A stretch of DNA of 26,061 nucleotides from Mnemiopsis leidyi (taxonomy: Eukaryota > Ctenophora > Tentaculata > Lobata > Bolinopsidae), in assembly GCA_000226015.1 (NCBI GenBank), contig JH153419.1, positions 70,447 to 96,507 on the forward strand, given 5' to 3'. The notes under the pieces are model-generated. The model made no database searches, was not told where the DNA came from, and saw only the letters and a program-made list of their open reading frames with translations. The position numbers and the translations under genes are program-made. This document shows, piece by piece, positions 1-12,400 of this stretch (position 1 is the first letter of the stretch; each line of letters begins with the position of its first letter).

Positions 1-455
1 TCTTGAAGAATAGTTCTTTGTTCGATTTCGTGAGAAAGTTTAACTTCTATTTCCTTAACTGACGACGTGAGATCGGATATTTCTGCTTCTTTCTCTTGAA
101 GATTTTGTCGACGCTCTTCCAATTCTTCAGAAAGTTTGGTTTTCTCCAGTTCTGTCGATTCTAGCTGAGATTGCAAGTCTGTGATACTAGATGAGCTTTC
201 TGAAAACGTGCCTTGGAGAGCGGTGAGCCGTTCGTTAAGTCCACTAATAGACTTTTCACTGAGTTCTAATTTTGATCTCAGATCTGCGCATTCTTCCTCA
301 GAGACGGACAGTTTCGAAGATAAATCATTAGAAGCAGATTCCTTTTCCGATATTTTCTCGTTCAAATCACCGATCTGCTGTTCAAGATGTCGTTTTGTTT
401 CTGTAAGTTCAGTTATTTTTGCCTCTGCCTTCTTTTTCAGTTCCACTAGCTTTAA
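1..455 (-). CDS. GOLGA4: Golgin gene exon 39 (partial): rod, open at window edge
   Basis: After an AATTTCAG acceptor the frame is open for 151 codons plus two bases to the window boundary. It is pure coiled coil (LKLVELKKKAEAKITELTE ... KEIEVKLSHEIEQR). The plus-strand ORF over the same bases is only its antisense shadow. Neither a stop codon nor a GRIP domain is reached. Confidence 0.8.
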
Positions 456-3400
456 CTGAAATTGCTTTTATCACTTAAAGTAATGTTTAAAGACACAAGT
501 GTTTATAGATCTTCCTTCATGGCTAAAGTCTAATAAGAAACAAGAAAAAATGAATACAGATACAGGTAACAATATATTTAATCTGCGTTTGGTCATAATT
601 TTACTGCAAGATGATTAAAATTCAACAGTTTCTCAGAACTAACCTTAAACTGGTTGCGCTGATCAGTAGTTGACTGGTGTTCGTTTTGTTCGTTTGAAAG
701 TTTAGAGCTCAATTCTGAAAGCACGCTCTGAGAAATGATTAGAGGGGTAAATTCTACAAAGATAGATAAAATAACAAAGAGAGATGAAATAACCGGGTTT
801 AAGTTTAAGGATTACCACTTATTCAACTGATGTCTGTACCAAACCAAATTTGTGACATTAAACAACGATTTAATAAACCAAACAAAATTACAGGGGCAGA
901 GCAGATGAATAATGTTACCTTGACTTGGTCAGCGAGGTTACTGTCTACTATCTTATTGTCGTTATCAACAAGTCCTCCTTTCACATCCCTCTCTTGTTCC
1001 AGCACTCTCTGGAATGCGTGAGATGTAAACCATATATAACGTGCTGACTAACCGACACGACCAATATCAGGATTATTTTACAACTAAAAACTAACAACTA
1101 ACAATCACCTACCCTAATCTCACTTTCAGAACTTCTGAAATGTTCGATCTGATTCTGAAGTTGTTTCACTTCGTTGTTCAGCTGGCCTAGTTTCATGTCA
1201 CGTTCCTCGTTGTGACTCTGGTTACCTTCACTTTCTTTCTTACTCTCCTCCACCTGGATAGAGACATGTTAGCTCTGCTACTGTCTATTGAGGTTACACT
1301 GGTCTGTCTGTAATTGTACAATCTGCAAGGTTTCCAAAGGATATAACAAAACTCTTTAAAGTAGGATCTCTCAGCTTTAATCCATGAGCTCAGTATCGAG
1401 CGCACAGTCAGATAACCAAAAGTTTTACAGTCCGTAGGCACACTGTCCCGTTCTGTCGTCATTTTGTCCTCTGAGTCAACAAACCCAGGTTATCTAAAGT
1501 TGTACAGTCCGTAGAGCATTCTGTCCAGTTTTGTCGTCATTTCGTCCAGTCAGTCAACAACCCAGGTTATCTACAGCTTTACAGTTCGTAGAGCAAACTT
1601 TCCAATTCTGTCGTCAATTTGTCTTTTCTGTCAACAAACCCACCTCCTGCATCAATCTCCCGTTCTCCTCCATTTTCTCCTTCAAAATCTCCTTCAACTG
1701 TCCCAACTCCTCCTTCAACTTTTCCACCCTGTTCTCCAACTCCCCTTTCTCCTCCCTCAGTTCAGACTGCAGGATGGCTGCTGATTTCAGGTCTAGTTTC
1801 AGGCGGTTTTCTGTTTCTGCGCTCTGTTCCAACTTGATCATGTAGGACTGCTGTACTTCCGACAGGGAGGTGTTGTGAGAGTCGATAGTGTCCTTGTTCT
1901 GGAGTAGGTCCGTTTAGAGGGTGTCACGTGTGATATGTGTGACGCCATGTTATGTGGAGTGTGACGTCATGACACGTGGTGGGTGATATCGTATTATGTG
2001 GTGTGAAGTCGTATCATTTGGTGAAAGATTCTAACATATTTTAAAAGTATTTCAACACTACAAATTAAAGACATTTATTGAGCTAGCGGATGGTATTCAG
2101 AGGGCATTAATGTAATGTACTGTCAACTGGTCCCAAGTCCAGTCGCCATCTTATCATAAATGTCAAATAACCGTGTTTAGTCATTGACTACTGATTAGAC
2201 AGATTTTCATGTGGTGTGTGATGTCATGTCACGTGATGTGTAAACAAGATTTTTATGTACCACACGTGTGTGTCACGTGAAAATCGTTTTGAACTATGCC
2301 TCTATCCATTCCGAGTGATTTTATGTTTATGCCAGGTTTAAAAACAAGTACAACATCATAAACATTACAACTGACATTAGAAAAAAAGACATTAAGATAC
2401 CCCGAAACTGTAGTCATTTCTATTTAAACGGAAAGTGAACTATGTAATATCTGAAGCCTCGACCATAGGATTCTCACGGAAATTGATTTACAAACCTACC
2501 TTAGTTTCCAACTCCTCATTGAGTTTTAACAGGTTACTAATCTTGTTTTCCTGCTCTTTAACATAGGCTCTCAGTTTACCAATAGCCTGACTTGCTCTAC
2601 CAAGACCTATAAAAGAGATGCTTCGTTAAAACATACAAGGGAATGCATAGTTACTTAATTTAAAATCACTGAATTATATGATACAATATCAGTATTGAGC
2701 AGAATGTTCTTAAATTTTGACCTTCTTTGGCTTTTTGATGGTTGGTTACTTCAGTTTCTAATTTCTTCTCAACTTCTGCAACTTCTTCTTTCAGTTTCAA
2801 GAAGGCGTTTTCCAGTTCTTCCTGCTTCTTTACGTCTCCCTGATAAACATCAAGTTTATGCATTTTATTGAACGTGCCTAAATCTCGAAATTTGGAATTT
2901 TATTGCATTTACAGTAAGGGCAACTGTCATTGGAGGAATTATAAGTAAACAAAATCCAAACATCAAGTGGAATTTTCTGGCTCTACAGTGCTTGCATTAA
3001 TTAAGATTATACCTGATGTTGAGCCGCATACATCTTCAAATCTTCCTCTCTTTTTATCTCGAGATTTTTCACTTCTTCTTCTTTCAACTTTCTCAGATCC
3101 TCCATCTGGTTAAAATACACGCAGGTGTAAGGTGATTTCAAAAACTAATTTATAAAATACAATTAAGTTATTTACAAATGAATATTCTTATCTATTTAGA
3201 AAAACAGATAATTTGAGAGTACCGAAACATGTACAATGTCTTACAACCTACCTCCTCTTCACATTTAGCACACTGCTTCCTAAGAAGCTCACAAGTTGTA
3301 TGAGAAGATTCTAGATCATTCTGTAGCGACGATATTTCTGTAGGAGGTAGGATTTTAGAGGTAGCGCCTATATAAAGTTACATTAAAAGTTACAAAGAAA

Positions 3401-6400
3401 GTGTCAGCCAAAACAAATTCTTTGGTAGATCAATCAGCCAAGGGAAATGGTAAATTGATCTTACTTGAATTGAAGTCAGCAGTGCTATTGATTGAGTCAG
3501 CCTCCAATTTCGTGATTGATTTGCTCTTGATTTCGATGTCAGTTTCTAGCTCCTGTAAAATGTGTATCATGTAATGCGATGTTATTTACAAAGTTTTCTA
3601 ACAAACTTAAATATCAATGATAACAGGCTAGTTGAAAACTTATTATTAATAACACCCAAAACGTCCCTTCAGCTTAGTCGTGAGCACTCTCAGAATTTCA
3701 TAAATCAAGTAAATCAGACCTTAATTTTCGTGAGGAGATCAGCTGACTCCTTTCTGTCTCCTTCCAAATCCTTCAACTTAGCCTCTAGTTTCTTAAATTC
3801 TCCCTCTTTGCTCTCACTCTCACTTTTGGTTTCATCTAGGCTTTGTTCAACTTTCTGTAGCTCATCTTTAACCTAGAGCAAAGAGTTTTGTGGAAACATA
3901 GAGTGACAGAGATTCAGTATTGAAAAGAACACAGCTGATCAGTCTTGAAACATTTATCGTTGACAAGGCCTTTTGTGTACTAATTATCAAGATCAATCAC
4001 GGTGAACGGACCTGATCTAGCGCCTGATTGAGGGAATCTTTCTCATTTTCAAATGTTTTTCTGATTTCGTCACATTCAGCTCTGATATTGTCTCTTTCTT
4101 TAGTTAAATCTTCCAGCTGAGAATAGAATAACATAACGGGAAATTCCACCATTTTGACGGAAACAAATAAAACTGAGCCAAAACTCAGCTGTGCGTGCTG
4201 CTATTTGAGATGGACTTAATAAAATCAAAGTAGTCAAGTCACATAAGAGAGCACACACTGTACCAAGTATACAGTGTACGCATACAACATGTTAAATACA
4301 GAGTGTAAAGATGCAGATTAATTAATTAATTAAACAAATTAATGTCAGTAAATTGATAACATAATATTGATTTTAACATACCCGATTATCTTGTTCTGAT
4401 TTCTCGTTCTGCAGCAATTCTAACTTTTGTTTCAGCTCTGTGTTGACTGTGTTATGCTGTTCTTCTAATTCTTGAAGTTTATCACGTGATCTTTCTTCTT
4501 CCTGAAAGTTCACAATCACATGACAGTTATGTAAACTATTCTTCAGAAAACAACTATGCGGTCGTTGTAAGTTTCAAATTTCACCCGGCCCGGTCTGCAA
4601 GACCTTATTGACATTTCAATACTTTCAACACTACTATAGTAAAAAAAATTTGAGTGAGCGATGGATTACTGAGGTTATTGATATAAGATACTCCCTAGTT
4701 CTGGCGACCATCTTGATGTATGATATTTTAGTCTGTTTCATAAAAGCCTGAGTCTTATAATTGACTACTAAGACAGAGCTAAAAGTTCAAGATTTCATGG
4801 ATCTGCGTACATCTTGTCAGGGCAAAATGAACACATGCCCCTTTAATATTTAGATAACCGCCCCCACCTCAGACAGACGCTTGTTAAGAGTCTCAGCAGC
4901 AGTTAGTTTTTGTTGCAGTGTGCCGATCTCCTCCTGTAGATCATTCAGTCTTTCTTGTAGTAACCTGTTTTGTTCAGACAGGATCTCTGTACCTGGAATT
5001 GTTTATATTCAGTCTTTCTTGTAGTAACCTGTTTTGTTCAGACAGGATCTCTGTACCTGGAATTGTTTATATTCAGTTTGTTAAGAGCAGTACAAATACC
5101 TAGGTGATTAATTTCATTAAGTACATTGGAATGTTGTTCTGAAGCAATTTCCGGTCGTTAAATACGAGAAGTAATGCACATGCAACTTAAAGGTAGAATG
5201 TGACTACAGTCTACTAAATACGAAGGGGTACAGAGAAATCTACCAGTCCAGACGACATTAAGGGAGGCGAAACTGTCCGCCAACTCAGGTATAAGCATTT
5301 CCGCACAACAAACATATACAACTCAACAACACTGCTATACAATGTGATACTGGTCAGCCAAGCAGTTTACAGAACTGATTTGGCAGACTTATGGAAATTT
5401 GGTGACTTCACAAAAAACAGGCTTTGAAGTCCGTGCAGCAGTTTCGGACGAATGAAGATTCTGTTTATCATGACAGAAAAACTATTGCCCAATCTTAAAC
5501 ATGATGTTAAACCTAAGTAGTTTGAGGAAATCCCTTATGCCAAGGAAAGTTGATAGTCAGAGTTGACGCTTGAAGTGGTTACCTAGGGGCAGCAATCGTT
5601 AACACTTCACGATACTATCTAAACTTACCGTCCGCTTTAGAGTTGAGGTTATTCTCAAGAACAGTGTACTGTTCTTTAAGAGCACTATGTTGTCGGACAC
5701 AGTTATCTCTATCCGTCATTACACTGTTTATTGCTTCTTGCAGTTGAGAACTCCTGAATGTTTTGTTATGATGCGATATGTTTCTAGGGGAAATTCATTG
5801 GCTTTTAATGGATTGTAGAAATTAACGAGGAAAAATTATCCCGACAATAATTCGCATCAGGTGATCCACAGCTTCCTTTTTGGAAGCAAGAACGTAAGAA
5901 GTCACAGCAGCTGCGCAGTCAAATTGAGTTCATAAAATTGAAACTGCGGCACCGATAGAGCGATAGACTGTCGTGCCGTTCAAATCACAAAATCTCATCA
6001 AGGTTATAAAATGTCATTGCGCCGTACGTAGAATCATATTCAAATTGCGACCGTCAGAAGCCCAAACCCACGATGATGAAATACTACAATAATGGCCTTG
6101 CCAAATTCGTAGCCAAGTTTACGCATCAGCGTGCTTGTTTAAGATCACATGCTGGTAAACAAGTTAGACTATGTACATTCTTACTTCATTTGATGCTCCT
6201 CTTCTGAGTTCTTCAATTTTCTTTTCAGGTCTGAAACTATCTTTTCCTGACTTTGTGTCTGACTTTCCAAGTCTTCGATTTTGTTATCAGCAGCTGCTTT
6301 ATCTTTTGTAATCTGAAAGGTTTTGAGAGTTAGTGACAGCAATAAATTGTGCCCACAATACAGTAAAAAGACTGTCTAAATTCCGTTAAGTGTTGGAATA

Positions 6401-9400
6401 GAAAACAAATTTAATATCATGTTCCGAGAGAATACCTTATCGAGCTGGCTTTGCAGTTCAGACACAGTTAATTGTAGAGCGTTCAGGTTATCAGTAATAG
6501 TTGACACTGTATCAGCTAGATCTACACACTCCGTGGTTTTACTTCTCAGCTGATCCTGCAGAAAATATGTGATGTAGAAAAATATATTGAAAATTGTCTC
6601 ATTCTGATTTTTGTCTGACAAAGAGAGATAAATTACACTCAGCAGCATACCAACCTTACATAAGATATAAGTACATACTATATAAGTACTATACAAGAAC
6701 ATAAGATATAAGGACTATATAAGTACTATACAAGAACATAAGATGTAAGTACTATAAGAACTAGGTACCTGTAAGAGTGTGATGCTCTTTTCTGCAGTCT
6801 GTAGTTTCGCCTGCAAGTTTGAAACCTCATCGTTAAGTTGCGCGCAGTCACTGTTTGATTCAAACACGTGTCGCGTCAGATCAGATATTTCCTGTTCTTG
6901 TTCTTCTTTTGTGAGTGGACATTGTCGTTGTGTCTAGGGGAAGTGGATATTGTCGTTATGTCGTTGGTGTGGACTGCGTAATGTTGGAACATGACTTTTT
7001 GTTTTTGTCTTCCAGTTATAATTACTTGCAAACCAGGCCAAGCCATTTCTCACCTTGTAATTTAGAGATTTGAGCCTGCATTTCTTTAATTTTAGTTTTG
7101 AACGGAGTAAGTTGAGATCTATGTGTCTGTTCCATTGTTTCTCTTTCACTCATTTGACTGTCTTCTAACTGCGCTAACTAGGAGTAGATATACATTATAC
7201 ATTGTCATAGGAATAATGTGTCATATCAGATAGAGTTACACGGACATACTACCAGACACAGACACACAACCAGACACAGACACACAACCAGACACAGACA
7301 CACAATCAGACACAGACACACAACCAGACACAGACACACAGCGAGACACAGACACACAACCAGACACCGACACACAACCAGACACCGACACACAACCAGA
7401 CACAGACACACAACCAGACACAGACACACAACCAGACACAGACACACAACCAGACACAGACACACAACCAGACACAGACACACAACCAGACACCGACACA
7501 CAACCAGACACAGACACACAACCAGACACAGGCAAACAGACAGACAGACAGATTAAGAGACAGGACAACAGACAAATACACATGAAATAGAGATACAGAC
7601 TGAGATATACAAATTACCTTGTTCTCCCATTCTATCTTCAATTTTGCGTGTTCTTCGTTGGATACAGTCAGTTCATTAGCAAGCCTTTGACAGTCATCTG
7701 TTAATCTGCGATGTGATAAATATTACAATATGTGAAAAATTGTGTCGTATGACACACAATGTTACACGAATGTTGATTCATTTTTGCGAATCAAGAACAT
7801 CTTATAGCCAAGGAACCGTTAAGTCAAATATCGAGTAATGGAGACGAGAAACAACAAATACAGTTACAAAAACGTACCCCTTAATCTCCGACAGCAGATT
7901 CTCCTTATCTTTCTCCAATTGTTCCTTTTCACTCAGCTCAGTTTCGTACTTCTCTTGTAACGATTTCAGCTGGGTTGCCTGCTCTGTGTTTTGCAGCGTT
8001 AGCTCCTCCCTGAAATATGTTATGTAATGTTAAATGTGACGTCATGTCACGTGTTGTTTTTGTAATGTTTGGTCTTACAACACCAAACTTTCGATATAAA
8101 CTGTCATGCCGTGTGAATTTTGGCAAAATCTATTGTATAATTTTCAGGACAGCAAGACAAAAATTCAATGATTATTTTTCTTAAGTAACAAGATTAATTG
8201 TTATTAGTTTTTCATATTCCAGTTCAAACCTTCCAAACTAAGTCATGGAATTTTGTTTTTCAGACCATTGTACACCGTTATTTAGGATTACATTACACTG
8301 CCTACTGATTCACAGTGACTCAGTAAGTAAATGTGGGCCTCATAGGATAACGTATTGAGTACATTATTTGTAAGTGTAACATGGGACATTTACAGTGTGC
8401 ATGTACATTTCGTGTTTTGTGCACTTCCAGTCAACAATTTCTACCTTGATAAACTAACAAATATTAAATAAACTAACAAATTTTAAAACACAAGTCTGTC
8501 AAGTGAAGGGCATGTAAACTGTAAAGATACAAGTAAAGATCTGGGTTAAACATCCTAAATTCGTATCGTTTATAGAGGCTTAGAAAATTAATTTGAAATA
8601 TAATCCATTCTTGCTAATACAATGAGTCAGTGCTTGAGGACTTGTTCATGTGAAAAACAAGAAATATTTGCTCTGTGCATTCCGTTCAACAGTTCAGGGT
8701 TAAATAAATTACCTTGCTTTATTTTGCAAAAGTTCTATTTCTTTTTCTCCTCGCTTTGTTAACTCTCCTAATTGTTCCTCTTTCTCTGAGAAGGTTTAAG
8801 AAATAAATTTGGAGTAATCAAGCGATAATGTCAGTTAATTAATTATTTCAGCATGAGCAATCTTGATTAAATCAACTTACGACATTGACCCTTAAAACAC
8901 GTTTTAACGATCACATAATCTACCATTACAAACTATACGAAAACAAACCACGTACCAGAAATCTGCTGTCTAAGTTCAGAGTTCTCGTTACTAACTCTCT
9001 CTAACTCTTCTCTGATTCCCGACATCTCTTCTAGCAAGTCTTCTAATGAACTGTCTCGGTCCTGAAAGTAAACTTGATAATGTCACATGTAGTGTGACGT
9101 TAGTGTGACGTCAAGTGTGTGACGTCATGTCACGTGTTGTATCAAGAAAGAAACGTTACCTTGAGGACACTGAGAGCTCTGTTTGCTCCCTCCAGTTCCT
9201 GCTTCAGAGCTGCTATCTTGTTGTTTAACAGTGTGACTTGTCCAGCGTACTCCTTCTTTGTGTCTTGCAACTCCATCGCCTGGTGTTATTATCTTACTAG
9301 TTATGATTACAGTGCCATTATAATTATACATATATAATTAAACATGTATAATTATACATCTTGATTCTTCAACTACTGCCAATGTATAAGATTTTGACCG

Positions 9401-12400
9401 TGAGAGAAGGACTTGCGGTAACGTTACCTTGTTGACATCTCTGTCATGAAGGTCTCTTTTCAACTCTTTATTATCATTGTCTAACTTAGTTAGTTTCTGT
9501 TGCAGTGACGTCACTTCTTTCTTGTACTCTTCCAGCTGGGATAAGTAACCGTTCTCCTTAACCTAGGAGATTAAATGATTGATGGTGGTGATTATGATTG
9601 TGACCTTGACCGAGAGCCTAGTCGCCAGAATTGGAAAGTGTTAAAAATTACAATATTTGGGCTCAATTTGAGTAACTTACACTGATATCACTATTAAGTT
9701 GTTTGATGGTATTTTCACATTCCATTACCCTCTGTTTTGCTGCTGACACTTCTGTAGTTACACTCGACACATTCTCAGTCTTAGAGTTGACCTGAGAAGG
9801 AAATTGAAGTTGAGTTTAGAACGTTTTTATATTTCTCAACGGATTACGACTATAAACTTCAATGTACTTATGAGAACTAAGACATATGTGTGTGTTATCA
9901 CGTGACACGAGGTCACGATATCCCACCTCAGCCTGAAGTCGGATAATATCTTGTTTGTACCGCTCTGCCTCAGTTACTAGCTGGTAGATCTCTTGAGATC
10001 GGGCTTCCTCTTCCTTCTTGTACCGACTTACTTCACTAGTCAATTCATCTGAATAAGTTTCCATAAATCTGAGATTATTCAGGCTCACTTCATGAGTATT
10101 TAAACAGAAAAGTTGTTTGCGAGAGTACCCATATTACGAAGAAAGGGTCGCAAATTAATGTAAACAAATAAACAAAACAAAAACAAAAAGTAATAAAACT
10201 AACTGATCCTAGCAGTGTACTCCTCAGAGTGCAGGTTGGTTGGAGTATGACCTCCTGTATCGCTCACATCCACCAATATCTCGTTACTTGACGTAACCTC
10301 CCCTCCCGCAGTACTCTTCTCTTCTCTCTCGAACTCTAACTTCTCTACCCTCTCTTTCAACTCTTCCTGGTTGGTATTGTTGGTGAGTGCTACTGCTAAG
10401 ATTAACTTCAGATATTTATTTAAACAATGAACCAATCATTTAACGTATAACTTTTTTTCTTTACTTAATAACTTATTCACTTGAGTCTTTTAATTGAAGT
10501 AAGAGTTTTTGACGATAAATATTTTTTCAAAACGTATTTTAGACAAGCAGAAAATCCTATATATATACCTTTTCTCTTGTTAGTGAGTTAGTAGCATCAA
10601 TACCATGTTGTATCGTAGTTTTACACTTTGCTAAAACTTCTTCCAACCTCCTTATCTTATCTTTAAGTTTAGTGTTTCTTCTTCGTAGTGTTTCTGTTAC
10701 TACGTCGTTGTATTCGCTAGCCTCGCTAATTATTGATTCCTGAACAAGGTGAAGTTAAAAAGTGAGTAAACTATACATTGCAAAGTATAGTACACTGTAT
10801 AGTACACTGTATAGTATACCGTAAAGTCTCCTGTATATTTTTAAATACACTATACCGCATAAAGTATTTTAAAACTTTATATATTAATTGAATGCACCCT
10901 AAAATAAATCTAGATTCCTATGACCACGCCTCAAGTTTCGTGACCCAAGTTACACAAATTTCTAAATAGCACAGGAACTTTAGCAAAGTTATAATTATCG
11001 GTGTCCTTAACAAGGATCATGCAGATAAGATCTTCTCAGGACACAAATTTATAACAATACGTATAGCAGACAATCCTCAGGGGAAATACATGATTAATTA
11101 GTGATTCTAACGAAGCTAGCGTTGATTGGAAATATGTACAGGCATACCTCAAATTTACATTAATCGCTTCCATTGATACATTCACCATATAGCACTTACA
11201 GCAAAGTAATTTCAGTGAAGAAAGTAAATAACAACGGATTTAGTAACATTGATGCTTGTTACTTACAGTATCGGAGAAGCCAGCCCCCATAGCAGATATG
11301 TTCTGAAGTTGTTCTCGCAGGTTCACAATTCTCTCGTCTTTCTCTTGCAGTGACGTCACTAACTCTCGTCTCTCGTCTACTATTGAACTCTGGAGAGAGG
11401 TGTCATATTATGGTGATGCAGTCTACTTACTTACTTTCAGTAAAGGGGAAGTGAAATTGCACAAAATCAAACTTTACGAAAAACCTGCCATGAGCAAAAC
11501 CCACTCCAGAGGGTTATCTCTTTCAACTCGATAACGTTTCAATAATAATTCTTCTATCGTCAAATCACTTTCAACATGAAACAGAAAACAGATAAAACAT
11601 GAGTGTCTTAGTTGAAGTGCAGTACCGTGGTGTCTTTCAGCTGTGTAATCTTCTTTATAGCTCGATCTTGACTTACAGTGAGGCATTTCTGAAGAATATA
11701 CTGTTAGCGGTATTGCTAACGGCTGCATGAAGTCCAACAAATTTGGTAAAATTGGTTATTAGTTTTAACTAGATTTTATTACAAAAGATGTGATTTGGTG
11801 TTGCAAGCATTTTTACTTGTTCTATAATAACCCTGGTCAACTTTCATGATGATTGAAAGTTTAGTACAATATTTCAATACACGTTCTGCTTTCGGTTCGA
11901 TGTAGGTACCATTTTCATTAGAAGAATAGCTGCCTCAATATTCCACAATTAACAATTTCCTGTCAGCCCCATTATCATACCAGACACACAGTTCATTATG
12001 TGTAACATTTGTACAATGTCTATACATGTGGTATTGTATAGTTGTACTGAAAGTTACTATGTAACTAGAAGGAGAAACAATTGACAATGCAAGTACCTAT
12101 ATTTATTACATACAGGTATATTTCTTACATCTATATAGAAGAACTATACAAGATTAAAGTGAACGTGAAATGTATATATGGTGTAAACTGTTCACACGTC
12201 TGGATAGTTGTAATATAAACCGGTATTTATATGTTTTTGTTCTTTGTATGTAGGTGTCGTTTTATCACGAGTTTATTGTAGACATGCTAAACGAGGCAGG
12301 AATGAAGCTGAGTTTGATCTTGGTTCGGTACAAGTTCGCGTTACAAGATAATATTACTATAGTACAGCTGTATTTACTTTTTGTCAGAACATACCTACAA

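Noticed and set aside
181-459. Plus-strand 92-codon ORF
   Set aside because: Antisense to the coiled-coil exon 1-455, which has the correct acceptor and heptad pattern.
7218-7641. Long ORFs on both strands with HTTRHR, CLVVCL or SVSGCV repeats
   Set aside because: They are translations of the 18-bp minisatellite in all frames; the period is a multiple of three, so stops never arise.
10199-10435. Extending the exon at 10204-10366 upstream to include KLILAVALTNN
   Set aside because: That hydrophobic stretch is unlike the surrounding coiled coil; the CAG acceptor at 10367 keeps phase 0 with the preceding exon.
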